A stretch of 64,000 nucleotides of DNA from Dendrolimus kikuchii (GCA_019925095.2 CM034389.1:2378001-2442000); one strand, 5' to 3'. Positions 1-11,534 are shown, numbered from the stretch's first letter. Notes: a model not told the origin generated them from the sequence alone. Program-made: numbers and translations.

Positions 1-1165
1 TGTACAAACAATAGTGTGTTCGATTAGGAGACAGCGCCATCTAGATTTGTACTGACTGAACTATTGGACTAAGTATCGCGCTGTCTCCGACAGTTATAAA
101 TAATTTCAAGACTGACCATTGAACACCCATTTATATCTCACTTCTTTTGTCGTTGAAGTCAACAACCAAGGCATATATCGTAATATTGAACTTAGCTCTC
201 ATTTCACATGTATGTTGTTGATAGGATTAATTAATATATACCAATAATGAAGATATTTCGAAATTTACTCTTCGTTCATGCTATATTCACAGTAGACTGG
301 GTAAATGTCATATGTCGTAATGAAGATCATAGAAACAATGAAACGTCTGTAATCGCGTTAATTTTAGACTGGAGTTTCTGCAACTCTATGTATTTAACCT
401 TATTACACAGTCCTTTTAGGTACTAGTGATGTCTCTCGGTTTACTTATTACTTGAAATACTCAAAGTGCTTTCGTAAATTATTAGAAACTAAAGTATTCC
501 CCAGGGCTATACCGTAGGACCCTAAGTATAACCCTAAGAAGCAGCTCTTAGATATATATATATATATATATATATAAAACTTCAGTGAAAAATTATCTAA
601 ATTCATGATCGTGAAAACCGCTTAAAAACATAGACAGACAAACGCAGAAAGCGAATTTCGGTTATACTATGCAAAGATTATTTATTTATTTATCTAGACA
701 AGGAACATGTGATGTCTAAAATAACACCAAAATATGATGGAAATAAAGCCATGTACTCGTAAAATAATTATATCAAAAACATTAGGCACCTAGAATTTAT
801 GCTTGAAACAGACTTCGGCTGCGATGGTGGCGTAATACCTTAGCTATAAGTAATAACTTTAAGCTGTGAGTAACTTAAGCAATAAGCTGCTTTGCTTGTT
901 TCCAAAGATAAAGTACGAGGTAAAGTTGGCTAGTAAGTAGTGTAGACGTGGTCAAGTATGAGAGTTGATAGATTGTTACAAAGGGATTTACTTAAACTGT
1001 AATTATTTACATACATTGCAGAAACTAACCAACTCTCTGAATAGAAAAATATCCGAAGTACAAAAATTTATACCATATTTATAGACAATTGGTTCATTTA
1101 TAAGGCCTTGAAGAAGGGACAAATAAACATCCCAACAAGCAACTTTCATATTTTTACGTTTATAC
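1..1165. other. Unassigned AT-rich sequence
   Basis: I see no gene here. The stretch is AT-rich, has stops in all frames and contains a short TA microsatellite at about 551-577. No family could be assigned. Confidence 0.5.
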
Positions 1166-1629
1166 TGTTACACGCCGACAAAAGTGGATGTACACCTACC
1201 ATAAAACACACACGCTATTACCTTTCCGCATTTGGACTTCTTTTGTTTACTTTGCGTTTAAAATTTGTATTTAAAAAACAGCCTATTGTGTATTGCAATC
1301 ATTTATGGCAGTCATTAGAGAGGTGTGTCGAACTGATTCGAAGAAATTCGATCTACGCGGGCGGGCAACCATATTGTATCGGTGCAGTATAAAGCAATGA
1401 CCCAATGGGGAGATCGGCAGTTAAGTGATAACCGCAAGCGCGATAAGACGTGTGTACATTCGGTAATCTATATAATGACGGACTTTGCGCGTGTTATTGA
1501 ATCGTGCATTATGTTTGTATTAGTTGTGTTCAGTTATATTTGTATCTGTGTTATACGTGTTTGTATAGTTCTAATAAATTCTATAGTAATTCCAACGGCA
1601 TTTTAATCCGAGTCCCGTAACTCGCAACA
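1166..1629 (+). repeat. Solo LTR, family LTR-A, with target-site duplication
   Basis: This 464-bp block starts TGTTAC and ends CGCAACA, an inverted-repeat terminus typical of LTRs. It is flanked by a perfect 4-bp duplication ATAC (1162-1165 and 1630-1633). An AATAAA polyadenylation signal lies near its 3' end, which suggests the sense strand is plus. Related copies lie at 23870, 28401, 33340, 48012 and 61342. No internal retrotransposon region is attached, so this is a solo LTR left by LTR-LTR recombination. The two short ORFs inside it are not genes. Confidence 0.8.
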
Positions 1630-1667
1630 ATACTATATATTAGTATGAGTACACATTTGTTACATAG

Positions 1668-2471
1668 TGTTGCAAGCCGAAACTAATCCTTTGCAAGTGT
1701 CTTATTACCCCTTTGAATTTGAGTGATCTATTGTTCGCGCTAATCTCCGTGTTCATGCCTCCGTAAGACATCGTAAAACCTTCTTTCCTCTGTTGGTATT
1801 TCATACGAATTCTTGAAAGCCATTAAGCTGAATATTTAAGATTTCAAGAATAGAAGGGCATATTTAATTTACAAATGGATTAGGGTCAGTCAGTCGAGTT
1901 TTCCCCGTGCAGGAACGGAGAAAGAATACAATTTTCCTGCGGCCGGGCGGCCTGTCCTAAGAGGCGACAAAATAACCCACAGCCAGATGGTAGGGCATTT
2001 GCCCGACTGGATGGCTACCACCCCTGGTCTAGAGTATGTCGCCATAACAACCTTGAGTTGTGTTCCGGCATTAGTGACCAGGTTCCAGTCTCCCTTAAGA
2101 GAGCAGCAGCGCATTTGTAGCACCTTTGGTGTTGCAAATGTCTATAGGCGATGGTAACCGCTTTCCATCAAGTGGGCCGTCTGTCTGTCTGCTGAGCTCC
2201 TGCAATAAAAAAATAAAAAGTCCAGAACACGCCAGTCGTGTTCTGACTGCGAATGAGGCGTTACCTAAAGTACATTCGGAGCGAGTATCTTATAACGACG
2301 AACTTTGCGCGATTGATGTGATAACGATTTTCTGCCCTACAGTTTAGTTTTCTTGTATTTAGTTTTACTTGTAATAATTGCGATTTACGTGTGTACTTCT
2401 AATAAACTTAATGATAATTGCAACGGCATTTTCGAATTTACATCCTACGAATACCCTACAAATTCGTAACA
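1668..2471 (+). repeat. Solo LTR, family LTR-B, interrupted by SINE-1
   Basis: The block starts TGTTGCAAGCC and ends with an ATTCGTAACA terminus. The same ends occur at 27439-27865, and a related copy lies at 62768-63890. An AATAAA signal near the 3' end supports plus orientation. A SINE-1 copy (1905-2219) sits inside, so the LTR alone is about 490 bp. The flanking 4-mers are ATAG and ATAT, three of four matching, so any duplication has decayed. Confidence 0.7.
1905..2219 (+). mobile_element. SINE-1, full length
   Basis: This copy begins CCGTGCAGGAACGG and ends TGCAATAAAA followed by A-rich sequence. The same start and end recur in many copies in this window, on both strands. The centre carries an inverted repeat (GGTGGTAG ... 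CTACCACC). It is inserted in the LTR-B copy. I call it a SINE because of the fixed 5' end, A-rich tail and lack of coding capacity. I found no clear tRNA-type A and B boxes. Confidence 0.75.
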
Positions 2472-2529
2472 ATATTTTTACGTTTACACTTGTATATTAA
2501 TATATAATTCCTCGGAAACTAAAATAGCC

Positions 2530-2672
2530 TTGGAGCCGATCCCAGACACTCAGACCACAATAAATAATGGAAAGATCGTTTACGAAATTTACCATTCTAG
2601 GAATCGAACCTGGAGCCTCTTCGTTTCAGTGAGCTAGTCCGGCTAGGCTTAGTCACCTCAACCACCGTAGCA
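2530..2672 (-). mobile_element. SINE-3 (tRNA-derived), partial
   Basis: On the minus strand a tRNA-like head with a B-box (GGTTCGATTCC-like) leads into a body that matches the copy at 12891-13118. It is a diverged partial copy and not a functional tRNA gene. Confidence 0.6.
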
Positions 2673-3439
2673 GTAAAAAAGTTGTAAATGACTTGATTTT
2701 CAATCGTTGACCATTCCGACTCGAATGACTCGAATGAAATATTTAAAAAATTATGACAACCCTAATAGGTAGCTCAGTTGGAGCATATTCAAAATTTGAA
2801 GCGGTATCTAGATTTCATTATGTTAATTCCTAGAAATTTCAACTGAATTAAAACATCTTCCTTATTTAATTTACTTTTAAATTTGCCATTTTCAAACAGA
2901 CTAGACTTGGTTCATATTTTATATGAAATTTAAATTAAAATAAATAATTTCATCAAATGGAAATTGTATTTCACCATAAAGGCGGAGCATGTTTGACTGT
3001 TGTAAATTCAGTCTTTATTTAGTTTTAAGGATGGCGCTGCTTTCGCATTTTATTGTTTGTAGTCTTTGCAATTATTTAACACGTTGTCATGGCTAATCAA
3101 ACAAAATTTTAAAGGAACTAGTTTATATATAAATCGAACGAATGCGTATCAAACCGAACCGCGTAACCGTAGTAGATGGAAATTTGAGGCTTGGTCTCAC
3201 ACTATTCACAGTTCCATCTCACTCCGGTCTCGGTCTAGTCCCGGTCCGGTCAAATATTCTTAAACAAGAAAGAATCAGAGAAATCTCCAGTTACGATGCG
3301 ATATTGCACAAGCACCGGTTCGTCAAAAATCATATATGATTGATGTGAGATTGGACCTATCATGATTTCTATCGACATTGTACTAGTAGTGTATACACAG
3401 TAAGATTTGATCGGATCGAGACTAGAGCGAGATTGAACC
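2673..3439. other. Unassigned AT-rich sequence before minisatellite
   Basis: I recognise no gene. The last 300 bases (about 3140-3260) contain phrases such as CGGTCTCGGTCTAGTCCCGG that resemble the 57-bp repeat that follows. This may be its diverged edge. Confidence 0.4.
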
Positions 3440-3930
3440 ATATTGTTAGACTAGTAATATACACGGTAATAAACCGTGTTGTGAGACTAGTAGTGCAAAC
3501 ACAGCGAGACTTGGTCGGACCAAGATAGAACCGTCTTGTGAGACTAATAGTGTAAACACAGCGAGACTTGGTCGGACCGAGATTGAACCGTGTTGTGAGA
3601 CTAATAGTGTAGGCACAGCGAGACTTGATCGGACCGAGATTGAACCGTCTTGTGAGACTAATAGTGTAGCCACAGCGAGACTTGATCGGACCAAGATTGA
3701 ACCGTGTTGTGGGACTAGTAGTGTAGACACAGCGAGACTTGATCGGAATGAGATTGAACCGTGTTGTGGGACTAGTAGTGTAGACACAGTGAGACTTGAT
3801 CGGACCAAGATTGAACCGTGTTGTGGGACTAGTAGTGTAGACACAGCGAGACTTGATCGGAATGAGATTCAACCGTGTTGTGGGACTAGTAGTGTAGACA
3901 CAGTGAGACTTGATCGGACCGAGACCGAAG
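3440..3930. repeat. 57-bp minisatellite, about 8-9 units
   Basis: The motif ACAGCGAGAC (or ACAGTGAGAC) recurs at 3501, 3558, 3615, 3672, 3729, 3786, 3843 and 3900, exactly 57 bp apart. Because 57 is divisible by three and the unit lacks stops in some frames, long ORFs run through it on both strands. These are artefacts: the proteins are pure 19-residue repeats with no start context or domain. Confidence 0.9.
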
Positions 3931-4152
3931 CGAAATCGAATCGTGTTATCACATCAAACAAATCAAATAATTTATTGCATAAAAACATGATAGTTATACA
4001 AACAGCTGTTGTTATTTTATAAAGATCACATGTTTTTTGCCTCTTCGGCGTACAATTTTTTGAAACTTGTATTACATAGGTGTATGTTCCTATAAAATAT
4101 TATTTGGATATTTATTTCGTTTTAATTATAATTACTAATGTTTCAATCTTAT

Positions 4153-4513
4153 ACATACATAACTTCACGCCAGTTCCCTTGCGGGGTAGGCACGAACAAC
4201 AGAGCGTCATTCAGGCTTATTCTTACACACCTCACTTGCTTTTTTGACATCATAGCTCTTTTCATGCACGCTCGTCTGTTCTTAAGGCTCCTGATATCGC
4301 CTTCTGCTAGTACACGATCAATTTGATCATGGAAGGTGTGTCGTGGTCTTCCACGACTTCTGCATCCATCCACTTTTGCATTGTATATCTGTTTAGTCAT
4401 TCTTTCCACATGCCCGAACCACCGGAGCATTCCTTTCCTCACCTTCACCCCGACCCTCTCTTTCAGACCAGCTCTCTCTCTTACTTCGGTATTACGAACG
4501 CGGTCCGCGAGCG
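4153..4513 (-). pseudogene. LINE-A 3' end, 5'-truncated
   Basis: The minus strand encodes the C-terminus of a non-LTR retrotransposon reverse transcriptase (KGMLRWFGHVERM, TKQIYNAKVDGCRSRGRPRH), followed by a CATA-repeat tail. It is flanked by the duplication TTCAATCTTAT at 4142-4152 and 4514-4524. Compared with other copies, the frame is damaged and it lacks the MHDE residues. It has no catalytic domain and is a dead copy. Confidence 0.85.
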
Positions 4514-4573
4514 TTCAATCTTATAATTATGTATAACCTTAAATTTAACTAAATACTAAACAATACGCAATGC

Positions 4574-4665
4574 TGTAAGACTGGTAGTGTACATATAACT
4601 GAGACTACTAGTGTAGACACTGCAATATTTGATCGGACCGAGACTGGAGCGAGGCCGGAGCGAGC
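4574..4665. repeat. Detached fragment related to the 57-bp minisatellite
   Basis: The words GAGACTACTAGTGTAGACAC and TTGATCGGACCGAGAC match the unit of the array at 3440-3930. It lies beyond the LINE-A insertion and beyond about 160 bp of unrelated sequence. Confidence 0.6.
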
Positions 4666-4732
4666 ATTATTGTGTAAATCGAGCCTAAAACAATAAAAAA
4701 ATCTTTTTTTTAAATTGTAGTATAGGTTCGCG

Positions 4733-5480
4733 TTTGACCACAATCTTGCCTTATGTGGGACGAAGATATGGTTTAGGATGGAGCACGCTCGCCTAAAAGG
4801 TACGTATTCACACGGGACTTGAAGACACCCAGGTTATATGTATCCGGGAAGACATACTCCGGCAATGAGTTCCACTCCTTTGCGGTGCGTATGATGAAGC
4901 TTCGCTAAGCAAAGCGCTTCGTTCTCATAGGTGGAATATCCACCATATATCGATGCCGCGTACCGGTTCGTCTGGTTCTCCGATGATGGAAGGGAGATGG
5001 CGGGATCAGATCGAAGAGCTCAGCTGCACACACTCCAAAGTGAATATAGAAAACCGATAAGCTGGCAACCCTGCGTCGATGTTCGAGACTTTTTTTTATT
5101 TTTTTTATTGCAGGAGTTCAGCAGACAGGCAGACGGCCCACTTGATGGAAAACGGTTACCATCGCCTATGGACATTTGCAACACCAAGTTGCTGCAAATG
5201 CGCTGCTGCTCTCTTAAGGAAAACTGGAGCCTGGTCACTAAATACCGGAACACAACTCAAGGTTGTTAAGGCGACATGCTTTAGACCAGGGGTGGTAGCC
5301 ATCCAGTCGGGCAAATGCCCTACCACCTGGCTGTGGGTTGTTAAGTCGCCTCTTACGACAGGCCGCCTGGCCGCAGGAAATTGTATTCTTTCTCCGTTCC
5401 TGCACGGATGAATGAAGACTTTGCATTATGTCATCGAAAAGCTGGTCGTTGCCAACCAGCCTCCTGGCTCTCCGCTCAAT
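4733..5480 (-). pseudogene. LINE-B C-terminal coding region, split by SINE-1
   Basis: Read on the minus strand, 5410-5480 encodes residues like ERRARRLVGND. After the SINE-1 insertion, 4733-5085 continues with IGFLYSLWSVCS and, further down, [17 protein letters not shown] residues. These are characteristic of the C-terminus of a jockey-like insect LINE. Frames are broken and there is no RT core. Short 3' fragments of the same family lie at 32537, 33195 and 38480. Confidence 0.7.
5090..5407 (-). mobile_element. SINE-1, full length
   Basis: Poly-T at 5092 followed by TTGCAGGAG marks the reversed 3' end, and CCTGCACGG marks the reversed 5' end. It is inserted in LINE-B coding sequence. AGTCT occurs on both sides and may be a short target duplication. 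Confidence 0.75.
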
Positions 5481-5799
5481 CTGATGTATAAATTTAATGA
5501 AATACCCATAGCTAAGGGCTTCTTCAACGTATATTTACGAGTTAATATCGTGTAACAATTGCGTAACGTGCCGTAATTAATTCCATGTTTGAAACCCTTT
5601 TGATCTTTTTCCTAATTGATGTCGAGGATGTCGACACATAAATACATGGGCCGACATGTGAAATTCTATTTTAACCGTGCCATAATTTTTTAAAATGATG
5701 TCTTTATGACTTGTAGGGAAACGGAAATAAGGTGGTCCACACTTGCTTTATAAGGACGTGCTAAAGCGTCATCTAACTGCATGTGACATAGAACTGACA
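5481..5799. other. Unassigned sequence
   Basis: No gene, repeat family or structure recognised. Confidence 0.4.
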
Positions 5800-5997
5800 A
5801 AATAGGAGAAGCTTGCTATGGAAAGTCAAGGCTTTCGAAAAGAAGCGCTTAGAAGATCTGGATGCCAACAAACTCGCAAAGAGCGACCCAAGCCCTCCTA
5901 TAGCTATACGTACAGCGCCGCTAGCCAACTATATTGTGCGATATGTGGCCGGGAATTTAAAAATAAATTCGGTCTGGCCAGCCACATTATTTATCTA
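5800..5997 (+). pseudogene. LINE C-terminal zinc-finger fragment
   Basis: The plus frame encodes a basic stretch, then YCAICGREFKNKFGLASH, a C2H2-like finger of the kind found at the C-terminus of RTE-like LINE proteins. It breaks off before the second histidine. It is only about 64 codons long, abuts LINE-A directly and lacks any other domain, so it is a remnant and not a host zinc-finger gene. Confidence 0.55.
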
Positions 5998-6004
5998 TTA
6001 CTAG

Positions 6005-6365
6005 GATCTTGAGAGAGTTGGTCTGAAAGAGAGTGTCGGGGTGAAGGTAAGGAAAGGAATGCTCCGGTGGTTCGGGCATGTGGAAAGAATGCATGATGAA
6101 AGAATGACTAAACAGATATACAATGCCAAAGTAGATGGATGCAGAAGTCGTGGAAGGCCACGACACACCTTCCATGATCAAATTGATCGTGTACTAGCAG
6201 AAGGTGATGTCAGGAGCCTTAAGAACAGACGAGCTTGCATGACAAGAGTTATGAATGTCAAAGAGGCAAGTGAGGTGTGTAAGAATAAGCCTAGATGGCG
6301 CTCTGTTGTTCGTGCCTACCCCGCAAGGGAACTGGCGTGTAGTTATGTATGTATGTATGTATGTA
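6005..6365 (+). pseudogene. LINE-A 3' end
   Basis: The plus strand encodes VKVRKGMLRWFGHVERMHDERM and continues to YPARELA-like residues, where a GTG-to-GTA region ends in a TATG-repeat tail (6343-6365). Only the final ~100 codons of the reverse-transcriptase ORF remain. Here the end reads ELACSYVCM because the usual stop has changed. Confidence 0.8.
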
Positions 6366-6824
6366 CTAGCATCTTTGGGAGAAACTTCGTTTGCGTGTTA
6401 CCATGACGACACAACGTATTTTTTTGTGAATTGCAATGTAGGCATCAAAAACACGCGTCCACAGCGCAACCTTTTGTCGAGAGTCCGGGTGTGCTTTAGT
6501 GGTTTTGGTTTTGAATTATTTGTGGAAGTTCAGGGAAGGTTTAAAAGGTGAGTAAATATGAAAAAAATGCTTGGAATCTAGTAAAAACAACAATTTCGCT
6601 TTCCCTTGGAAACTATTCCTACCTGTCAAACATTTGACGTTTGTCCCGTCGTTCAGAAATCAAATTAAAATTAAAATTGAAGTTTTTTTTGGGTTTGAAT
6701 GTCAAAAGTTTGATGTTCGTTCCGGTTAAGTTTTGACCACATTTTTTACTACAGTTGAAACATTCTGCAATTATCATTCGGCTTTTTTATTTATTAATTC
6801 TGAGGCGGTACGAAATTTGGCGTG
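6366..6824. other. Unassigned sequence
   Basis: No gene recognised. ATCAAATTAAAATTAAAATTG and neighbouring AT-rich words are simple sequence. Confidence 0.4.
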
Positions 6825-7058
6825 TTTTTTTTTTTTATTGCAGGAGATCAGCAGACAGGCAGACGGCCCACTTGATCGAAAGCGGTTACCATCGCCTATG
6901 GACATTTGCAACAGCAAAGTTGCTACAAATGCGCTGCTGCTCTCTTAAGTGAAACTGGAACCTGGTCACTAATGCTGGAACACAACTCAAGGTTGTTATG
7001 GCGACATACTTTAGACCAGGGGTGGTAGCCATCCAGTCGGACAAATGCCCTACCACCT
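6825..7058 (-). mobile_element. SINE-1, 5'-truncated
   Basis: Poly-T, then TTGCAGGAGATCAGCAGACAGG, marks the reversed 3' end. The copy stops inside the conserved hairpin at CCACCTGG. GGCGTGT flanks it on both sides (6818-6824 and 7059-7065), a probable short target duplication. Confidence 0.7.
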
Positions 7059-7065
7059 GGCGTGT

Positions 7066-7644
7066 CAGCTAGTTTTGAATAAAAACTTTTGAATTTGAAT
7101 TTGAATAAATTTCTATTCTATTCTATTCTTGGTCGGCGAAGGCTCCAACGCTTTATGCGGCGTTGATTTTGCCAATGTCGAAGTGACTGTGCAAAAATGA
7201 CAGGTGTAAGGCGATCATATACTAAATTATAATAATAGCTTTGAGCGGTGAGGAACGTATTATGATATCCTGAGGACAACAGAAAACAATGATTGTATTA
7301 AACTAACTACATTATAAATAAATATTATTAATATATAGAAATTTACACAAAATATATACAAATTTAGTACGAACAAGAGTTAACAGGTAATGGTTAAACT
7401 TTACAATAGGGGTCACTGAATTTTAAGTAGTGGGGGAGCGGAGGAGGGAGAAGGGGAGGAGTACTTCTCCCTTCTGCAACCCCAATGTCTAGGAGACATG
7501 TAGTTTTTGAGATATAATTTTTTTTTGTAAACATGACTAATTTTTTTCAAAATGGTGTAGTTATTTCTTATTTCTAAAGACGAGAAATGCAGAAGAAAAG
7601 TAGTGGTCAATGTAAAAAACATTTAAAACAGTCTAAAAACGCAG
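7066..7644. other. Unassigned sequence
   Basis: No gene recognised. A purine-rich run (GGAGGAGGGAGAAGGGGAGG) at about 7437-7460 is the only notable feature. Confidence 0.4.
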
Positions 7645-7831
7645 ACTAAAGCCCACAAGCCGAGCGAGCAAAGCGAGTGTGGCATGACAGTGGTCAGCAA
7701 ATATCACAACCGATTTGTAACCATCATTTAAATAGTTATCAATAAATAAATGGTGACCAGTCGGTTCTGGCACTCGCCGGCCGCTGCCGCGGCACGCTCG
7801 CTTCGCTCGCTCGGCTCGTGCGCTTTGGTCT
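7645..7831. repeat. GC-rich inverted-repeat element (MITE-like)
   Basis: The left arm (about 7645-7680) has GCCGAGCGAGCAAAGCGAG and the right arm (about 7793-7831) has its reverse complement with few changes. A roughly 110-bp AT-rich loop separates them. CTAAAG borders both sides and could be the target duplication. No coding capacity. Superfamily not assigned. Confidence 0.55.
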
Positions 7832-8507
7832 AAAGACTAACCCAACCTAACCAACTCACCGTTTTAGTCACTAGTCGCGACTTTTGATCACCCCTTACAA
7901 CCTTAGTGGCTATAAATAAACTGTAAGGATATCCCTAACTCAAATCTAAAATGGAATAAAAAAGGCGGCAAATAGACTATAGCAAACTATACATCGATTT
8001 TTTTAATAAAAATAAATTGTTTAGAAAATACTACTAATTCAAACTCACAATATATAATTTAAAACGACAATTTTAGTATTTAAAAATCGATATTATTGAC
8101 ATATCGAATAGTTAACATTTTTTTTATGCCTATTGTAGTCGTAAAGTAAAAAAAGTGACAGGTACTGTGATTGATTATTATGAACTTTAAAATTGTAATA
8201 ACTAATTAAAAACTCGTTTACTAAATTAAATAACCTAATAATAATAATAATAATCCTAAACACAAATCAAACTTTTTTTCAACAAAAGTGACATAACCTT
8301 GTTTATCAAACGTATTTTTATTTTATTCATTCAAAACTTGTTGGTGGACCGTAAAAACTTGTTTCCTAGCCCAAATAACAGGTCTAGTGTATATATATAA
8401 GGCGTATGTATACCCCTAAACTTAATATCCGTTAATCTGATGACACTCTGTGCATAAGTTTAGCCCAGGTAATTGACATCTCACAGGACGATCACATTCT
8501 GAAGGTA
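7832..8507. other. Unassigned AT-rich sequence
   Basis: No gene recognised. A short ATA/TAA repeat lies at about 8240. Confidence 0.4.
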
Positions 8508-8758
8508 ATATCCGTGGCTGGCGGGAATACATTGATATCTCGACATACATCTTTTTTTTTATTCGTTTAGACGCTTCCTACGCCTGTGTTTTTATAGGAA
8601 AAAAATTGTCAGTCCGAAATATTCATAACTTTTTAAGATTTTTCCTTTGGTAATAATAGAATAACACGATTTATCATTACTAGTCAAACTTTAAAATTGC
8701 GTCCCCGTAAAATTGACATTTTGAACATGTCAACATATTCACACCAGCCACGGATATA
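8508..8758. repeat. Short inverted-repeat element
   Basis: AATATCCGTGGCTGG near 8507-8521 is answered by CCAGCCACGGATATA at 8743-8757, an almost perfect 15-bp terminal inverted repeat about 250 bp apart. There is no ORF. This is consistent with a small MITE, but I could not identify a target duplication. Confidence 0.5.
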
Positions 8759-8875
8759 TCATAAATATGGGTGGTAATTTTATTGAATAAATTTATTTTA
8801 TTTGCGATGACATCAAAATGAAATCACTTGACGTGTATGCCAAGAAAGTAATACGGCGTTAGTTTAAGTCATCCG

Positions 8876-9048
8876 GAGTTGTGTTCCGGCATTAGTGACC
8901 AGGTTCCAGTGACCCTTAAGAGAGCAGCAGCGCATTTGTAGCACCTTTAGTGTTGCAAATGTCTATAGACGATGGTAACCGCTTTTCATTAAGTGGGCCG
9001 TCTGCTTGTCTGCTGAACTCCTGCAATAAAAAAAATAAATAAAAAAAA
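8876..9048 (+). mobile_element. SINE-1, 5'-truncated
   Basis: Starts within the body at GAGTTGTGTTCCGG and ends with TGCAATAAAA and an A-rich tail. It is the 3' half of the element. Confidence 0.75.
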
Positions 9049-10030
9049 TGGATATTTTAAATATAACAGAAGAAAAGTTTGTATAGCTAAAAAGGTTATA
9101 TGGTGATACCACAAATACATAGCAAGACAATAAATGAACTATCATTTAATAATGTTATCATTTAGTTGCCAGGATTTGAAATTGCACAACTGACTTCCAA
9201 GGCTAAGCTGATTAATTGTTAAGAATAGCCAATTAAAAGAAAAATGTAAGTAATATTTGTACCTCACTTAACAACTTACGGTCCCTCCGTAATTTCCCTT
9301 CGAAAGATTTCCCAAAGGGCTTGACTCCAATTATCCGTTCTTTTTTTCATCGGAAAGTTTAGTGATGTGCTAATTGTTTTAAATTATGTAACAATTTTTT
9401 TGTTTACTTTTTTTAATTTAATTAAGTTATTATTATCTAGGTATAAAGGCATGGCTGTTTTCGGGTTTGTTACGATATCCCGTCACATTCCCGAAAAGCA
9501 TGTTGAAAGGCGACATTTCCTCTTCGACCTTCATTTGGCCGGTTCTAACCAGAGGGCGCTGCGCACACACATGCGTCTCATTGGCCGATGCGACTTTTCA
9601 ATGGCTGCTTAAGTATCGTCGCGACGCCACGCTCGCCGATAAATAGTCCAAAAACTTCTGAAAACTACTGTATTGTGCCCTAAAACCGTTCCTTGAACTG
9701 CCAACTGTATCCTGGACATCTGGTGCAGTGTCTGGATCCTGTAAAAAAAAAGTTTAAGATAAATAAATGCCCCACCCGTGTGAAGCCGGGACGGACCACT
9801 AGTATAGTATATACGTATCTTGCATATTTAAATTCATAGACATGCAGCCTATTTTCTTACGTACAAAATATTATACTTTGCAACCGCACCTTCCTGACTC
9901 TGAAATTAATATTTACTTAGTATAAATTGGTTAAATCGTGTTACGTAGCCTCTTCTTCATACGTGCGGATATTGAATTTCAGTTTGAATGAATGAATGAA
10001 TAAATGAATGAAAACTATTGAAATCCTAGA
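9049..10030. other. Unassigned sequence
   Basis: No recognisable gene. The 81-codon ORF at 9367-9612 has no domain I know. Its start lies in T-rich sequence and I regard it as chance. Confidence 0.4.
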
Positions 10031-10710
10031 CATTTAATATAAATACATTACAAATTGCATCTAGCCTGCTTACTTTTCGGTGTCATCAAGTATAATGCTC
10101 CATTATACTTATATGATAAACTTTCGTGGTTTGCTTCTCAGAGATCGACTGAATTGCGACAATGTGCTATGCAGCTTACGACGTTACGGCATAAGACGGT
10201 TGCTTTTAGGGGTAGTTTTCGCTATGCTGCGACAAAATGTTGAAACAATATTCCACCCCCTATTAAAAGCTTGCAAAATATACACGGGTTTAGAGCAAAA
10301 TTAAAAAAAATTATATATGATCATCAAGTGAGTCAGGCGGATCTTGTACATGATACTAGTGCCATATAATGATGTGCTTCGTAGCATTAATTTTTATATC
10401 AGTTTTTTATATATTAATGATATAGTTTATTTTTATATAAATTTTTATATTATATATTAATTTTTATATTTGTTTGCAATAGTACTCGTCATATATTTTT
10501 TTTGTTTGTTTTGATTTGTGGTTGTTTCGTTTTGTCTATCCGTAAGTCACTTGAACGGTCCTAACGGAAGATCAGCGCTGGTTGAGCCAACCAGCATCAT
10601 GCTGAGTTAGGACCGATTCAGAACTTCATTTCTATTGTATTGTCTTATTTATAAGTACGTTTCTGTGTGTATGTAGTTCTGAATAAATATTTTTCTTTCT
10701 TTCTTTCTTT
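10031..10710 (+). pseudogene. LINE-C 3' end with CTTT-repeat tail
   Basis: The plus strand encodes APLYLYDKLSWF and HKTVAFRGSFRYAATKC, then NIPPPI-type residues in another frame. This pattern is the C-terminus of a jockey/CR1-like LINE protein and also occurs at 41560-41813. A non-coding 3' region follows and ends in AATAAA and a CTTT-repeat tail. A frame break after AATKC makes it a pseudogene. Confidence 0.65.
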
Positions 10711-10724
10711 CTATTTCCATTAGA

Positions 10725-10800
10725 ACAATGGGCGGCCTTATCGCTTACAGCGATCTCTTCCAGGCAACCCGGTGTCCAAGGAAATATTACAAGAAAAATT
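10725..10800 (-). repeat. LINE-D 3'-UTR fragment
   Basis: GGCGGCCTTATCGCT...AGCGATCTCTTCCAG forms a small hairpin word. It recurs at 16190, 39630 and, on the plus strand, at 61660. The other copies lie next to ATCT-type tails, so I read this as a LINE 3' end. Confidence 0.5.
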
Positions 10801-11384
10801 AAATAATATTTGGTGGTTTAAGTTGTAGTGGATCTTACCACGTTTAGTTGTAGGTAGTTTTATATTACATGTGCTTAAAATATACCACGATCCTGGATAC
10901 CACATGCTCTGGTTTCCAACTAAATTATTTGTGTTGTGTATTAAATAAAAAGATAATTTTCAACACACTTGCTCATAAAGTGGCTCTATGGTCACCGCAT
11001 TTAGACACAGAATGCCAATGTTACACACTAGTACCATAATGTACTATTACTAATATTTTCTATATTTTAATATTTTATTTCACACTCTAGTTCCAAGCCA
11101 AGGCAGAGAGAAGAGAGAGCGTCGATACCATTTTTGTCTTTGGTAAAGCGCGAATTAAATGTTTGGATATTAAATTTATCGTTCGGATACGACAATTTGT
11201 TTATACATTTCTTAGATTTCATTTTATTTCTATTAGAAACTTTCGTAACAAATAAAACATGTATTAGAAAGAAAGAAAGACTTTATTTGCAAAAACAGCG
11301 ACGTGTTTACATTCCTTATATATTTTTATACACAGAGCATATTTTGAGAATTTGTACGCCGCATTTTCAGCAAACAAGGTTCGC
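10801..11384. other. Unassigned sequence
   Basis: No gene recognised. The 116-codon plus-strand ORF from 11134 overlaps the repeat at 11385 and has no known domain. Confidence 0.4.
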
Positions 11385-11460
11385 ACTCAGCATATTGCTG
11401 TGCCGGAATTATATCCGACACAACGCTGATTTTCAGTGCAAACCTTCCTTTTGGCGTAAG
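11385..11460 (-). repeat. Three-copy short repeat (TGAAAATCAGTG type)
   Basis: The minus strand shares GCACTGAAAATCAGCG and CCGACACAGCAATA-type words with 17062-17148 and 42184-42345. In the latter the block is followed by AATAAATATTTTCTTT, a LINE-like 3' end. Confidence 0.5.
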
Positions 11461-11534
11461 ACCAAAACGACCCAATTTTGTTAATAAAATAATAATAATA
11501 ATTAATAAAACTACGTAATAAATAAATATACAAA

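Noticed and set aside
3369..3872. 167-codon and 132-codon minus-strand ORFs
   Set aside because: They run through the 57-bp minisatellite. The period is a multiple of three, which keeps frames open. The protein is a bare repeat.
5813..6012. Host C2H2 zinc-finger gene
   Set aside because: Only one incomplete finger, no further exons, and direct abutment to LINE sequence. A LINE C-terminus is more likely.
9367..9612. 81-codon ORF as a gene
   Set aside because: No recognised domain, the start lies in T-rich sequence and there is no supporting context.
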